Assembly (NCBI GenBank): GCA_964035575.1
Contig: OZ037912.1
Span: 806,001-870,000 of the forward strand
Length of the DNA stretch: 64,000 nt
Origin: Rhynchopus sp. YZ270_cl-10
Lineage: Eukaryota; Euglenozoa; Diplonemea; Diplonemida; Diplonemidae
Direction: 5' to 3'
In this document: positions 43,699 through 53,162 of the stretch, in pieces
How the letters are laid out: the number at the start of each line of letters is the position of its first letter
Numbering within the stretch: the stretch's first letter is position 1
Program-made: the position numbers and the translations under genes
Notes under the pieces: generated by a model
Databases searched by the model: none
What the model was told of the DNA's origin: nothing
What the model saw: only the letters and a program-made list of their open reading frames with translations

Positions 43699-43776
43699 AC
43701 GACGGTCTAAACCCAGCTCACGTTCCCTGTTAGTGGGTGAACAATCCAACCCTTAGACAATTCTGCTTGTCTAGGC

Positions 43777-43808
<32 letters not shown>

Positions 43809-43862
43809 AACGTCGCTATGAACGCTTGGCTGCCACAAGCCAGTTATCCCTGTGGTAATTTT
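43699..43862 (-). rRNA. Fragment of the large-subunit (28S) rRNA gene, domain V
   Basis: The plus strand carries the complement of a highly conserved 28S segment: GACGGTCTAAACCCAGCTCA, CGTTCCCTGTTAGTGGGTGA, GGAAGAGCCGACATCGAAGG, TCGCTATGAACGCTTGGCTG and CAAGCCAGTTATCCCTGTGG. Homology stops sharply at both ends (near GAAC at 43698 and GGTAATTTTTT at 43862), so only about 160 bp is present. It is probably an rRNA pseudogene fragment. Euglenozoan LSU rRNA is naturally split into pieces, so a genuine isolated rRNA module cannot be ruled out, although this window has no other rRNA. Confidence 0.85.
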
Positions 43863-43869
43863 TTACTGT

Positions 43870-44015
43870 GCTCCCAGCAGTTCTGTTCTTTTTCTTGATA
43901 AATTGTTGGAGTAGTGTAGTTTGCCCTCGGTTGTGTTGCCACAGTTGTGCAATCTCCACTGTCCATCAGTTCACTCACGAAAAGTGGGCTCCCAGCCGTT
44001 CTGTTCTTTTTCTTT
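43870..44015 (-). repeat. Family A retroposon with 27-bp target duplication
   Basis: The repeat body is at about 43897-43981 in reverse orientation, including the extended GTTCACTCACGA end. It is flanked by direct copies of GCTCCCAGCAGTTCTGTTCT plus TTTTCTT (43870-43896) and the same with one mismatch (43989-44015). A long duplication plus an A tail is the mark of target-primed retroposition. It landed beside the 28S fragment. Confidence 0.75.
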
Positions 44016-44047
44016 TTCTTTTTCTTTTTCTTTTTCTTTTTCTTTTT
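44005..44047. repeat. TTTTTC microsatellite
   Basis: About seven units of CTTTTT. It starts inside the right-hand target duplication of the family A insertion. Confidence 0.8.
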
Positions 44048-44205
44048 TACGCACACTACTTTGTGAGCGGAAAGTGTCAACGTCGTTCACTCACCCCCAA
44101 CCGTGCTCCGCAACACCACCACCCAATAGGTGTGTGCAGCATCAACGCATCAAACAACTACAAGAAAAGGGAGGGTGACGGAACGATATATGACACTTTC
44201 TTTTT
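44048..44205. mobile_element. MITE-like element, AAGTGTCA ends, copy 1
   Basis: After ACGCACACTACTTTGTGAGC comes AAGTGTCAACGTCGTTCACT, CACCC. The right end GGGTGACGGAACGATATATG, ACACTT is its inverted counterpart. The interior has CGTGCTCCGCAACACCACCA and CAACGCATCAAACAACTACA. A sister copy is at 48.0 kb. Confidence 0.7.
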
Positions 44206-44432
44206 TCCTTGTTTTGCATTGCTTCTCATTTCTCTTCAGAAATAGAACGCATCTAAAACATTATTTTTTAAAACATAACCAAGGCACCCGATAGGCTTTA
44301 GGTTTCTCCGATAAACTTTTTATTTTTTTGCTTTGTTCTTTTTCTCTACAAGTTTACACTGTTTCTCACCGCGCACACACATTATGAAGATACGATTTGT
44401 TCCCCTGTTTTACGTCTTTTTTTTTTTTTTTT

Positions 44433-44478
44433 GGTGACTAGCACCGAGAAGCTTACGGTCATCCTACATTTTTCTTTG
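44433..44478 (+). repeat. Family C repeat
   Basis: GGTGACTAGCACCGAGAAGC, TTACGGTCATCCTACATTTT. A diverged copy. Confidence 0.55.
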
Positions 44479-44610
44479 TGTTTTCTTTTTAGATACATGT
44501 GCCCGCTTCCAGGGTACTCAGTAATATTTTGCAAACTTATTCGGTAAATGCATATCAGTGCATGCCAAAATTTGCCGTACACCTTGATTTTTTTTTTTGA
44601 CAAAAAAAAG

Positions 44611-44770
44611 CCAACTGATTTTTCCTGAAATTTGATGGAGTTTGGTACCATATTCGTAATGTTCGACCGTAAAAAGGGTCGAACATTAGTACGGTCGATA
44701 ATTTTTTTGTACGAATACGGTATTTGAAAACCCAAACTCCACCAAAAATTTCAGGACAGAATCAGGTGGG
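44611..44770. mobile_element. Inverted-repeat element with a second element nested in it
   Basis: The outer arms CCAACTGATTTTTCCTGAAA, TTTGATGGAGTTTGG and CCAAACTCCACCAAAAATTT, CAGGACAGAATCAGGTGGG are mutually inverted over about 35 bp. Between them, at 44648-44720, is a TA-flanked inverted repeat starting CCATATTCGTAATGTTCGAC and ending GTACGAATACGG. It is a short relative of the 51.5-kb element. Confidence 0.7.
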
Positions 44771-45099
44771 AAAAAAAAACCCCCTACTCGCTCGATCTAG
44801 ATGCATATTTTTCATCGTCCGACCCCCCCGCTATTTTATTGTTCGATGTGGTTTTTTATTCCATACCTAATTGTTGTGATTGACATTTGCTGTGATTTGT
44901 GAATAGGCGAAAAACGCGGAAAGCGCTTAGGCCATTCCTTTCCATACTATCGTTCTTTGTACAAGGTTGCCTATGCAGAGGCTTACCCGAGGCTTAGGTT
45001 CATTGTAACACCTTTTTATTTAGAGCAATTGAAACGACTGTGAAAACCACCATGTGTGTGTTTTTGTGTTTTTGTTTTTTTTGTTTTTTGAGATGTGTT

Positions 45100-45615
45100 C
45101 GTCCTGGTGACGGAGCGAGGTTTTTTTTTTTTCCGTTGATCCATCTTCATGGATGTCCAAAGTACTTGAAGTATATCAAGTACTTGATCCCCCAAAAAAT
45201 CCAATACTTGATACTTCAAGTACTTGACACCCTATTTTTTTTTCTAGTACTTTTTTACTTGTTCTCCCTCTGTCAAGTACTTTTTTCACAAAAAAAACGT
45301 CAAGTACTTGATCAAGTACAAAAAAAAAGTGGGTACTTGATCAAGTACTTGAAGTTTTTTTGCGAAAACAAGTACTTGACAGACTCTGCCAGAGGGTAAA
45401 AAAGTAAAAAAAGTACGAGAAAAAAAAATAGGGTATCAAGTACTTGATTTCTGTCAAGTACTTGATCAATCTTCAAGTACTTGACTGTCATTTTGAGAGG
45501 AAAAAAAAGGGGGGTCAAGTACTTCAAGTACCATAAAAAATCCGAAAAAAGTACTTCAAGTACTTTGGACATCCATGCATCTTTCTATTGAATATTATAT
45601 CTTAATCTTTTCGTT
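45100..45615 (+). repeat. Family G repeat, interrupted
   Basis: The left part ends GATCCATCTT and the right part resumes CATCTTTCTATTGAATATTA, TATCTTAATC. Removing the inserted element and one CATCTT restores the family G order seen at 34.3, 39.4 and 61.2 kb. Confidence 0.7.
45148..45577. mobile_element. TIR element with TCAAGTACTTGA palindromic array
   Basis: Inverted ends CATGGATGTCCAAAGTACTT and AAGTACTTTGGACATCCATG. A direct 6-bp duplication CATCTT lies immediately outside each end (45142-45147, 45578-45583). The 430-bp body holds about ten copies of the 12-bp palindrome TCAAGTACTTGA or its half sites, more clustered toward both ends. The insertion splits a family G repeat, whose uninterrupted copies confirm the borders and the duplication. 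No coding capacity. Confidence 0.85.
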
Positions 45616-46060
45616 GATCACGATGCAAGCTGCTCTATTTCCCCCCCTTTTTTTTTGATGAATTGTTGGTATTGACAAAATTTGCTGCCGTTTTTTTCTT
45701 CTCCCCCCGACCTTTTATTTTGCGCAAATCTCTGCCTTTCTAACGTTTTTCATCGAGCCCTCCTTTTTCACAATGCTTTTGTGTGCATGAGAGGCACCTA
45801 CATCTTTTAAATTTTTCTTTTGTTTGTGGTGTATTGTGAATGTGTATTATGTAATTATGTGGGCAGTTAATCACAATACAGCCAACCACTGCATGCACCT
45901 ATCCTCCGTTTGTCCCAAAAAATAAATTCCATCCCAACCCCCCTTTCAGGCATCTGTTCATGATGAAACCTCCCGTAGACCCCTTTTTTCAGTATAATTT
46001 ACAACATTTTTCCTTTTTTGTTTCCGTTCGAGCGAAAATGTGTGTTCAAAAAAAAAAAGT
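45616..46060. other. Gene-free spacer
   Basis: T/C-rich sequence without a recognised gene or repeat. Confidence 0.4.
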
Positions 46061-46130
46061 ATAGTGGAGTTCATCCTCGGACTGTCTACACTAATACAGC
46101 GAAGTTTTCAAAAAAAAAGAAAAAAGAAAA
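46061..46130 (+). repeat. Family B repeat
   Basis: TATAGTGGAGTTCATCCTCG, GACTGTCTACACTAATACAG, CGAAGTTTTCAAAAAAAAG and an A-rich tail. Confidence 0.7.
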
Positions 46131-46454
46131 AAAAAAAGGGGGTTTTTTTTTTAAATTCTCATCCAACGAATGAAGGTTCGTTGCTGAGATAATAGGTCAA
46201 CTTAACAGGCCGTTCCCATTTTCTTCATTTTTTTTCTCTTCTTCTAAAGTGCCTACTCGAAAATGCGCTCGCTCAAGCGAAGTGAACCCGCGAGGGGTAT
46301 TATTATCACGTTGTTGCGGGTTTGCTGGGAGCTGCTTTTGTGTCTGATATTTGGTGTGCCTGTGCATGCGACACATACACACAGATTTTTTTTATTTGCC
46401 CCCCTCCGGTGTATTTCGCTCGTTTAAACCCAGCGTGTTCTCGCAAGCGGTAAA

Positions 46455-46530
46455 ATATGTGTGTGTTTGATAACTAATATGGGGTAATTTTTGCGCAGAA
46501 TATGGCCCCCAAGAAATATATGTGTGAGAG
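46455..46530 (+). repeat. Family I repeat
   Basis: TATGTGTGTGTTTGATAACT, AATATGGGGTAATTTTTGCG, CAGAATATGGCCCCCAAGAA. Confidence 0.6.
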
Positions 46531-46970
46531 AGACACATGCAATCTTACAATTGTTCTCGGGTAGTTTCCAAACGTGATGGTATCCATCAGAATTCGCAAC
46601 AAAAACGGGGCGGGGGGGGGTTTTTTTTTGGGGGTGAAGATGCGTAAGGCACTGCCATACATCAAGTTTTTTTCTTCTTTCCTTGATCCGATTTCCGTCA
46701 AAGATTTTTCTGCACAGAGAGAAGGTTCAATAATATTATAGCTGCAATTTCTTTGTCACTCTAATAGGGGGATTGCTCCCCTTGTGTCTATTGTATTGTG
46801 TCAAATGAGCATACTGCCTGCCCTCTTTCCCACCTTTGGTCTTGTTTTCCAGTTTATTGTTGTCTTTCATGTGGTTGGGTAAAGAATTTCATCCCCTGCC
46901 AGACATGGTTGACACGCAACAAAGGATTCTCTTCTCAAGGTGTAAAAAGGTAATTGAATGCGTGAAAAAA

Positions 46971-47033
46971 CATAGTGGAGTTCAGCCTTTCGGGTGTCTA
47001 CACTAATACAACGAAGTTTTCAAAAAAAACAAA
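46971..47033 (+). repeat. Family B repeat
   Basis: CATAGTGGAGTTCAGCCTTT, CGGGTGTCTACACTAATACA, ACGAAGTTTTCAAAAAAAAC. Closest relative is the 46.06-kb copy. Confidence 0.7.
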
Positions 47034-47306
47034 AAGAGTGGAGAGTATGGGTGGTGTGTGCAGTTTGCAACATTCAAATATCAAATAAAAAAAAAAAATG
47101 TGTTTTCTTGTGGTGTTGGACACTGCGAAAACAATCCCGCAAACACAAGAAAATGATGTTTTTTTTTACGCACACTAACTTTGGTTTTTTTGTTTCCCCC
47201 CTTCAAAAAGGTTTTAGATTTTAGGCAGGAAATGATGTGCTGTAATTTTTGAGGCATTTTACTGTCAGGATTCACATATTTATTCACTCAAAATAACCTC
47301 TTTTTT

Positions 47307-47425
47307 TGGCCTCAAGGAGGTTCTTCCTCTTCACGGCCAAGGGTAGTCAGTGGGAGCGTATTGTAGTAATAAAAATATCACCACAGAATATTTATTACAG
47401 CACTTTACGCACAAAACAAAATTCC
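47307..47425 (+). repeat. Family H repeat, copy 1
   Basis: GGCCTCAAGGAGGTTCTTCC, TCTTCACGGCCAAGGGTAGT, GTATTGTAGTAATAAAAATA, TCACCACAGAATATTTATTA, CTTTACGCACAAAA. About 115 bp and close to the copy at 62.06 kb. Confidence 0.7.
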
Positions 47426-47680
47426 GAATGCAGGAGGAACAGCTTAGAGGTTATCTTATAAAAACTTTCCCCCCTCCCTTTTTCCTCCCCCATCCTCTTC
47501 GATCTGTTTTAGGGTAAGTGCAAAGCTGTGTGTTGTGGCATGCATCTACAGTGGTGATATGTAAAATTAAAAAAAAGAGCGCAAATAAAAAATGTGCTTT
47601 GACAAGGCACAATATATTTTCTGCCTTAGGGAGCTGGGAGGGGGTGGGAGGAGGGTGGACATTATTTTTGTAACTTTTAA

Positions 47681-47725
47681 AAGGTGACTAAGCACGAATA
47701 TGCTTTTGATCATCTGAAAAAAACA
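47681..47725 (+). repeat. Family C repeat
   Basis: AAGGTGACTAAGCACGAATA, TGCTTTTGATCATCTGAAAA. Confidence 0.55.
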
Positions 47726-48034
47726 CTTTTTTTTCCCCTATTTATATGTACAGAATCTGTCTTTTGCAGGATGCTTTGTGTGGTTTGTCCTACAATATTT
47801 CTGTTTTTTTAAACACACGGAGAGTCCCGGAATTTCCGGAGAATCCTGGAGTTTAAGGGACCCTCCTTAGTCATCAAACAAAACAAAAACAAAAACAAAA
47901 ACAAAACAAAAAAAAGGGTTTTAAAAACCCCCCTTTAAAAAACATCGAGTACATATCCTACCTTGGGTAGGCGATTGTCGACACAAAAAAGAAAAGTATT
48001 TCCCCCAGAAAAATACCATTTTTTTTTTTTTTTA

Positions 48035-48191
48035 CGCACACTACTTTGTGAGCGGAAAGTGTCACGTCGTTCACTCACCCAACCGTGCTCCGCAACACCA
48101 CCACCCAACAGGTGATTTTTAGTGTGTGTGGAAGCGTCAACGCATCAAACAACTACAAGAAGGGGGGTGAGGGAACGACAAGTGACACTTT
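48035..48191. mobile_element. MITE-like element, AAGTGTCA ends, copy 2
   Basis: AAGTGTCACGTCGTTCACTC, ACCC at the left and GGGTGAGGGAACGACAAGTG, ACACTT at the right form inverted arms of about 25 bp. The left neighbour ACGCACACTACTTTGTGAGC is shared with the 44.05-kb copy, so the repeated unit extends beyond the inverted arm on that side. Confidence 0.7.
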
Positions 48192-48445
48192 TTTGGATGA
48201 GGTTGACATGCATATCCGAAGCAGTCAAATATCGTTTTGGTACTGCACTGCACACTGTATCGCCCTCAATCAAAAATCCCAACACCCCACACTTCCACTT
48301 CCCACTTTCTCCCTCAGGCCATTTTCTACACACATTTTCATTCACTTATTTTCTTTCCAGAAAAAAGTACAAACCCCCCCTCCCCTCCCCTCCCCTCCCC
48401 TCGAACCAAACGCAACATTATTTTGTCTGAAATTAATTTTTTAAA

Positions 48446-49672
48446 ATGGCGTTGTCGGAACTGAAACAATTATTGAAATTGGAGGACCCAGATGTTTCTG
48501 CTGTGTTTGGGTTGTTAGTTGGCGCGATGGACGAATCGAACGAGGTGGTTGAGAAGCTGAGGGAGGAGAACCTTGCGTTGAGCGGACGTGAGAAGACGTT
48601 GCGGGAGCGGGTTGGGGTGCTGGAGGCGAAGCTGGCAGCGTCGGAGGAAAATGCAAATACCGCAGAAGACACACACACCGCAACCGTCGAGACACATACC
48701 GCGACCCTCAGCAAGCTCATGAGAGGCGCCGTTATCGTTGTCGACCAAGCAGGCTCCAGCACCTTCCGAGACATCCCTTCCGCAATTTCCGTCGCTCAAT
48801 CAGGCGACACCATCGTTGTTCGCCCCGGAACCTACAAAGAACCCCTCATCCTCACGACTCCTGACATTACCATTCTCGGCGCCGGGGTCGATAGGACTTC
48901 TCTCATCCATACTTCCGATTGTTGTTCATTAGTCTTCAGAACCTCAGCAACCTTAACAGGGTTTACCATTGAGGGGGCAGGACCTCATAATTCTGCAGTG
49001 CGATTTGAAGGGGGTGAATCAGGGGACGGAATTCTCAAAGGATGTAGAGTATCCTCAACGAACCTCTCCTGTGTAGTGGTAGTAAAAGGCCGTCCAAGAA
49101 TAGAAGATTGTATTGTATGGGGGTCAAAACAGCATGGAATCTGTTGTAAACAGCAGACCTCCCCGGTCGTGGTGGATTGTGAGGTGAGTGGGTGTAAACA
49201 GCCTAATATTGTGGTCGATACCGGCGCGTCTCCGACATTGGAGAGATGTAGGATTTTTGGGTCGGAGCAGAATGGGGTGTGGTTTCGAGCGGGGAGTGCG
49301 GGGTTTCTTAGGGAATGTGAGGTGTTTGGAAATGCGTTTTCTAATGTTGATATTTCAAGCAATGCTACGCCGATTGTGTCGGATTGTAGGATCCATTCCT
49401 CGGAGAAGTGTGGTGTGTGTGTAGCGGACCGTGGCGGTGGGGTCATAGAAAACTGCGACATCTACCAGAACAGCTACAGCAACATCGGCCTCATGGCGGG
49501 GGTGACCGTCTCCGTCATCAGCAACACCATACACCACAGCAAGCAGCACGGCATCCTCATCAAAACAGGCGCAAAGGGCGATGTCTCGAAGAACGCCCTC
49601 CACTCCAACGAGCTAGCGAACATCAAGCTTGAACAAGGCGCCGAAACTCTCGTCGAAAATAATACACGCTGA
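48446..49672 (+). CDS. Right-handed beta-helix (pectate-lyase-fold) repeat protein
   Basis: The 408-residue protein has an N-terminal helical/coiled-coil region (residues 1-90, DESNEVVEKLREENLALSGR). About 310 residues of parallel beta-helix follow, starting TFRDIPSAISVAQSGDTIVV, RPGTY. Repeating turns of 20-24 residues follow the G/C-x-I-xGSxxxG pattern (IEDCIVWGSKQHGICCKQQT, LERCRIFGSEQNGVWFRAGS, VSDCRIHSSEKCGVCVADRG, ENCDIYQNSYSNIGLMAG). The opening matches NosD/FBXO11-type 'periplasmic copper-binding' beta-helix domains. No F-box or signal peptide is visible, so it is probably an intracellular binding scaffold, not a lyase. A TTTTCTTTCCAG tract ends at 48360, 85 bp before the ATG, a likely trans-splice acceptor. 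Single exon. Confidence 0.8.
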   Translation: MALSELKQLLKLEDPDVSAVFGLLVGAMDESNEVVEKLREENLALSGREKTLRERVGVLEAKLAASEENANTAEDTHTATVETHTATLSKLMRGAVIVVDQAGSSTFRDIPSAISVAQSGDTIVVRPGTYKEPLILTTPDITILGAGVDRTSLIHTSDCCSLVFRTSATLTGFTIEGAGPHNSAVRFEGGESGDGILKGCRVSSTNLSCVVVVKGRPRIEDCIVWGSKQHGICCKQQTSPVVVDCEVSGCKQPNIVVDTGASPTLERCRIFGSEQNGVWFRAGSAGFLRECEVFGNAFSNVDISSNATPIVSDCRIHSSEKCGVCVADRGGGVIENCDIYQNSYSNIGLMAGVTVSVISNTIHHSKQHGILIKTGAKGDVSKNALHSNELANIKLEQGAETLVENNTR

Positions 49673-49796
49673 TTTGCCCCGCATTTTCTTTTTAGGTTCA
49701 TCTTTTGTCTCCTTTTTTTGATGTAAAACGAAATGGATTGTAGGAATGCATGGTTGGGGGTGTCCACCCCCCCCCGGTACAGCCTGGTCATTGTAC

Positions 49797-49850
49797 CAAA
49801 AGGTACACTGTTCACGAGAGGGCATTTTGTATTTCAGCTCTACTTTTTAT
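49797..49850 (+). repeat. Family D repeat, copy 4
   Basis: AAAGGTACACTGTTCACGAG, AGGGCATTTTGTATTTCAGC, TCTACTTTTT. It is preceded by GGTACAGCCTGGTCATTGTA, which resembles GGTACACCCGGTCATGTATC before the 61.45-kb copy, so these two share a longer unit. Confidence 0.65.
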
Positions 49851-50091
49851 TTCACTGAAGCCTACAGAAGGGGTGACGCTGACTTACCAGAATTTTTTTT
49901 TTTTGGCAGCCGCACCAACTGGTTCTGCTTCTTGCGTTGTTTTCTTTGTTCTTTCTTTCTAACAGTTATTTTTTTGTTTACACTAAGTATTTTAAAGAAA
50001 GAGCTACCCAATTTTATTTGTTCAAAAAATGGTTTTAATCATGCACCATTTTCATTCCCAGGAAAACACGCTCAACAAGAAAGGACAAACT

Positions 50092-50915
50092 ATGGCCACG
50101 TTTTCCGCCGACACAGGGAGAATGAAGCTCCGTGCCAAGCCTACCATCAAGATCGGGTCGCAGTTTTCGGTATGCCTTTTTTTTATACCTACAAAGCGTA
50201 GCTTAAAAGGAGAAATAGTTCCTCAGATACGGTCGTCCAATCACCCCTCAAACAGGGTAATTGAGCAATCAACGAAAAAACCTTTTTTCCTTTTACTTAT
50301 CAGAAAGTTACTATTTTTCCATCATTTCCTTGACCATCATCCACCCCCCTTCCACAGAAGCCCGACCACAACATCTTCAGCACGGACCCCCCAGCAGAGA
50401 CGCCACACAGAATGCGCAAGGCGGTGCCTATTGAGGAGATTGAGGAGGATCTTTCGACCTTGAGGGTAGGAAAGCGTCACATCGAGGAGCCCAGCGTGCA
50501 TCCGGAGGAGCGCAAGGTGTTTGGCTCGACCTCGTATGACCCGCAGATGAGCGACCGTTTTAAGAGCACCAGGCGGTATGAGGGGAGCGGGAATGTGATT
50601 ACCGGAGATGTCGGGAACGATGCGTTTGAGTCGCGCCGTCCTGCGAAGGCGATTCAGCAGGAGCAGCACAGCTCTGTCGCACGCAGCATCATCCAACACT
50701 CCACCGAGGCGCCCCCAGCAAGCGAGCAGCGCTCCGTCCGCGCGCAACACGAGAACCGCCTCAAGCAGCACCGCTCCTACTGCCCATTCGCCGTTGACGA
50801 CGGCTACAACCCAGAAGAAGAGAAGGTGAAGGAGCTGCACCCATCAAACATCACACACGGCAATGTTCTTACCGGGGGGAATATGCTGCCACAGCATGCG
50901 AGCAGAAGATGGTGA
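50092..50915 (+). CDS. Small two-exon protein, function unknown
   Basis: Exons 50092-50169 and 50358-50915 join at a codon boundary (TCG | AAG) to give 211 residues. The 188-bp intron starts GTATGC and ends CCACAG. The sequence MATFSADTGRMKLRAKPTIK, then KPDHNIFSTDPPAETPHRMR and RKVFGSTSYDP, then YEGSGNVITGDV, is hydrophilic and repeat-poor with no TM segments. Two NxFxxxxxP/VFGSxxYDP-like short motifs are the only pattern. I do not recognise the family. The start was chosen because TTCATTCCCAG ends at 50061, 30 bp upstream; an in-frame ATG at 50029 lies before that site. Continuity of the frame across the intron is the main evidence for the gene. Confidence 0.65.
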
Positions 50916-50983
50916 AAGATTGGAAGAAAAAATAATCTGAAAATCTTCCCATTTTTTTTTTGATAGTGCGACTAAAGTATACT

Positions 50984-51066
50984 ACCTGATTTTTACCCCG
51001 CGTTTTTGGCGTGTTTTTTGGTCCTTTTCGGTACTCTCCGCGTCTCTCCGCGGGGTATAAATCAGG
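50984..51066. mobile_element. Small inverted-repeat element (ACCTGATTTTTACCCCGC)
   Basis: ACCTGATTTTTACCCCGC on the left is mirrored by GCGGGGTATAAATCAGGT on the right, with CTCCGCGTCTCTCCGCGG inside. The ACCTGATT terminus also appears in the 6.2-kb and 44.6-kb elements. Confidence 0.6.
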
Positions 51067-51166
51067 TGGGTATGGTGTAAAAAAGAAAAAAAATAAAAAC
51101 GGTGAAAATCATAGTAAAAAAATATTTGCTGTTAGATTGTTTCAAAAGAAAGAGAGAGAAAAAAAA

Positions 51167-51244
51167 CAGTGGAGATTTGCACAAAACTGTGGCAAAACAA
51201 ACCGAGGCAAACTACACTACTCCAACAATTTATCAAAAAAAAAA
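51167..51244 (+). repeat. Family A repeat
   Basis: CAGTGGAGATTTGCACAAAA, CTGTGGCAAAACAAACCGAG, then CTCCAACAATTTATC and a 10-A tail. Confidence 0.7.
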
Positions 51245-51525
51245 GAGAAGGGAGAACGGAGAAAACTTTTCCTTTAATCTTCTTTTTATGGTTCATACAA
51301 GAGAGGGACACCTTTTGGGTACAATACCCCTTCTTAGGGGCCTTGTCGTAAAATAGAAGGTCCAAAATTTGAATCTATATTTTTTTTTACGAACCACAAT
51401 TGATACAACAGTTTTCGAATAAAAGGAAATGTGTTTGTATGACCAAAACTTCCCCACCACCTTCCCATTTTTTCTCCCCTTCCTTGCTTTATTTAGATAC
51501 GTTGTCATGGAGAGGCGTTGTGTTT

Positions 51526-51713
51526 TACCGTATTCGTACAAAAAATTATCGACCGTAATAATGTTCGACCTTTTCAGAATTTTTTTGAAAGTTCGCCCCT
51601 TTTTACATGACATTAGTACAGTAATGTTAGACCGTAAAAATGTTTGACCTTTTCAGAATTTTTTTTTTGAAAGTTCGACCTTTTTTACGATAATTTTTTG
51701 TACGAATACGGTA
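51526..51713. mobile_element. TA-flanked inverted-repeat element (CCGTATTCG)
   Basis: TACCGTATTCGTACAAAAAA, TTATCG and CGATAATTTTTTGTACGAAT, ACGGTA are perfect inverted ends over 26 bp. Inside are two direct repeats of GACCGTAATAATGTTCGACC, TTTTCAGAATTTTTTTGAAA. Relatives lie at 44.65 kb and, as a fragment, at 56.69-56.79 kb. Confidence 0.75.
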
Positions 51714-51729
51714 AGTTCCAATTTTGTTT

Positions 51730-51779
51730 AAGGTGGCTAAGTATGGTGAGGCTTAGTATCATCTTATAAACTTTTCTTT
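51730..51779 (+). repeat. Family C repeat
   Basis: AAGGTGGCTAAGTATGGTGA, GGCTTAGTATCATCTTATAA. Confidence 0.6.
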
Positions 51780-51842
51780 GTTTTTTTAAGATGATGCGTT
51801 CGTTCCATGAGGGGGGGACCCAATTCATCTTTTTAAAAGGAA

Positions 51843-51902
51843 AGTGGAGATTTGCACAACCGAGGCAAACTACACCACTTACTCCAACAATTTATCAAAA
51901 AA
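51843..51902 (+). repeat. Family A repeat, internally shortened
   Basis: AGTGGAGATTTGCACAACCG, AGGCAAACTACACC, ACTCCAACAATTTATC. It lacks the TGTGGCAACACA middle block. Confidence 0.65.
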
Positions 51903-53082
51903 TATTTTTTATTTGCTTTTGTAGATTCCTTCTCCCTTCTCCCTTCCCCTTTCCCTTCCCTCTTCCTCCCCTTCCCCCAAAGGAGCAGTGGTAAGTTTCC
52001 TCGAAACTTCTTCTAAAGCTCGATGCACCCCTCTCCCAATCCCCACACCCGTAGAGATTTAACAAAAACAAAAACCAAAAAAACACGGGTTGCCTACGAT
52101 CGTAGTACGATCTCTTACGATCGCAGCTCTTTTTTGATCGCACTACGATCGTACTACGATCAAAGTACGATCGTAGTACGATCGTACTTACGATCGTATT
52201 ATGATCGTACGATCGTACTACGATCGTAACGATCGTAGTACGATCGTAATGATCGTAGTACGATCGTAGTACGATCGTACGATCTTCCTTCTAAGGTGCT
52301 CGCTCTCCATACCTAGACCCTCGAATTTTTTTTTTTTGCCCCTATATTGGGCTAATTTCGACGATTTGAGGCCATTAAAAGCAAAATTTGGCACTTTTGA
52401 GCATCTAGGGGGGTCTAAAACGCGGTTCCGCGAACCCAAAATTTCGTGATTTTTACCAAAAACAAGTCGATTTTTGAAAAAATCTCAAAAAAAAAAAATC
52501 CCAATTTTTTTTTTTCACAAGTGTTTTTGAGGCCTGCTCACTACACCCTAGGTACCCTTCTGGGACCAAAAAGTCAAAAAAAGCAAGAATTGGGCTGTTT
52601 TGAGCATCTAGAGTTAATTCCCCAGTCATTTTCTGTACCACCAGTGCATTTTGTATGGGCCAGCGCCTTGTCAAAAAATCAAAAAATCTCAAAAAAAAAA
52701 TTTTTTTTTTCGGGAAAATTTCGACCCCTGAGTTGGGTTTTTGGGCACCAAAAAGTGCAAAAAAACGCAAAAATCGGGTGTTTTGACGATCTGGGGGTAA
52801 CTATATGCACTACTACAGGGGCCCACAATATCGACTTTTCCTTAGCAAATTCCTTGGAGTATTGCATGCCTTGAAGTGTTGCATTTTGTCCCCACTGAGT
52901 GTGCACTCAGAAAACACTCATCAATAAAACGACCTTTCTGTTCGGTAAAAAATATTTATTTTCTATTGTAGTAGTGGGTTTGTCGTGCAGTGATGTTCTT
53001 TGTACCTGGAGAGTGGGCCGAGTGCAAGGTATGTTTTTAACCCCCCGGTTTTCTCCCTTTTCGACATGTCCGCTATTTTTTT

Positions 53083-53143
53083 TTTTTTTTTGAAAACTTG
53101 GTTGTATTAGTGTAGCCACCCTAGAGTGTGCTCCACTATACTA
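53083..53143 (-). repeat. Family B repeat, reverse orientation
   Basis: Plus-strand text TGAAAACTTGGTTGTATTAG, TGTAGCCACCCTAGAGTGTG, CTCCACTATA is the complement of the 9.48-kb copy. It is inserted inside the 2.9-kb TIR element. Confidence 0.75.
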
Positions 53144-53162
53144 AACATTTTTATGTCACCGC

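Noticed and set aside
45148-45577. Centromere or telomere-type satellite
   Set aside because: Discrete inverted ends and a 6-bp target duplication show a single insertion.
48381-48404. CCCCT repeat as telomere-like sequence
   Set aside because: Four units only, inside a CT-rich leader just upstream of a gene.
52092-52282. CRISPR-like array of CGATCG repeats
   Set aside because: Repeats are palindromic with 0-10 bp irregular gaps, no uniform spacers, in a eukaryotic setting; the ends are inverted repeats of a transposon-like element.
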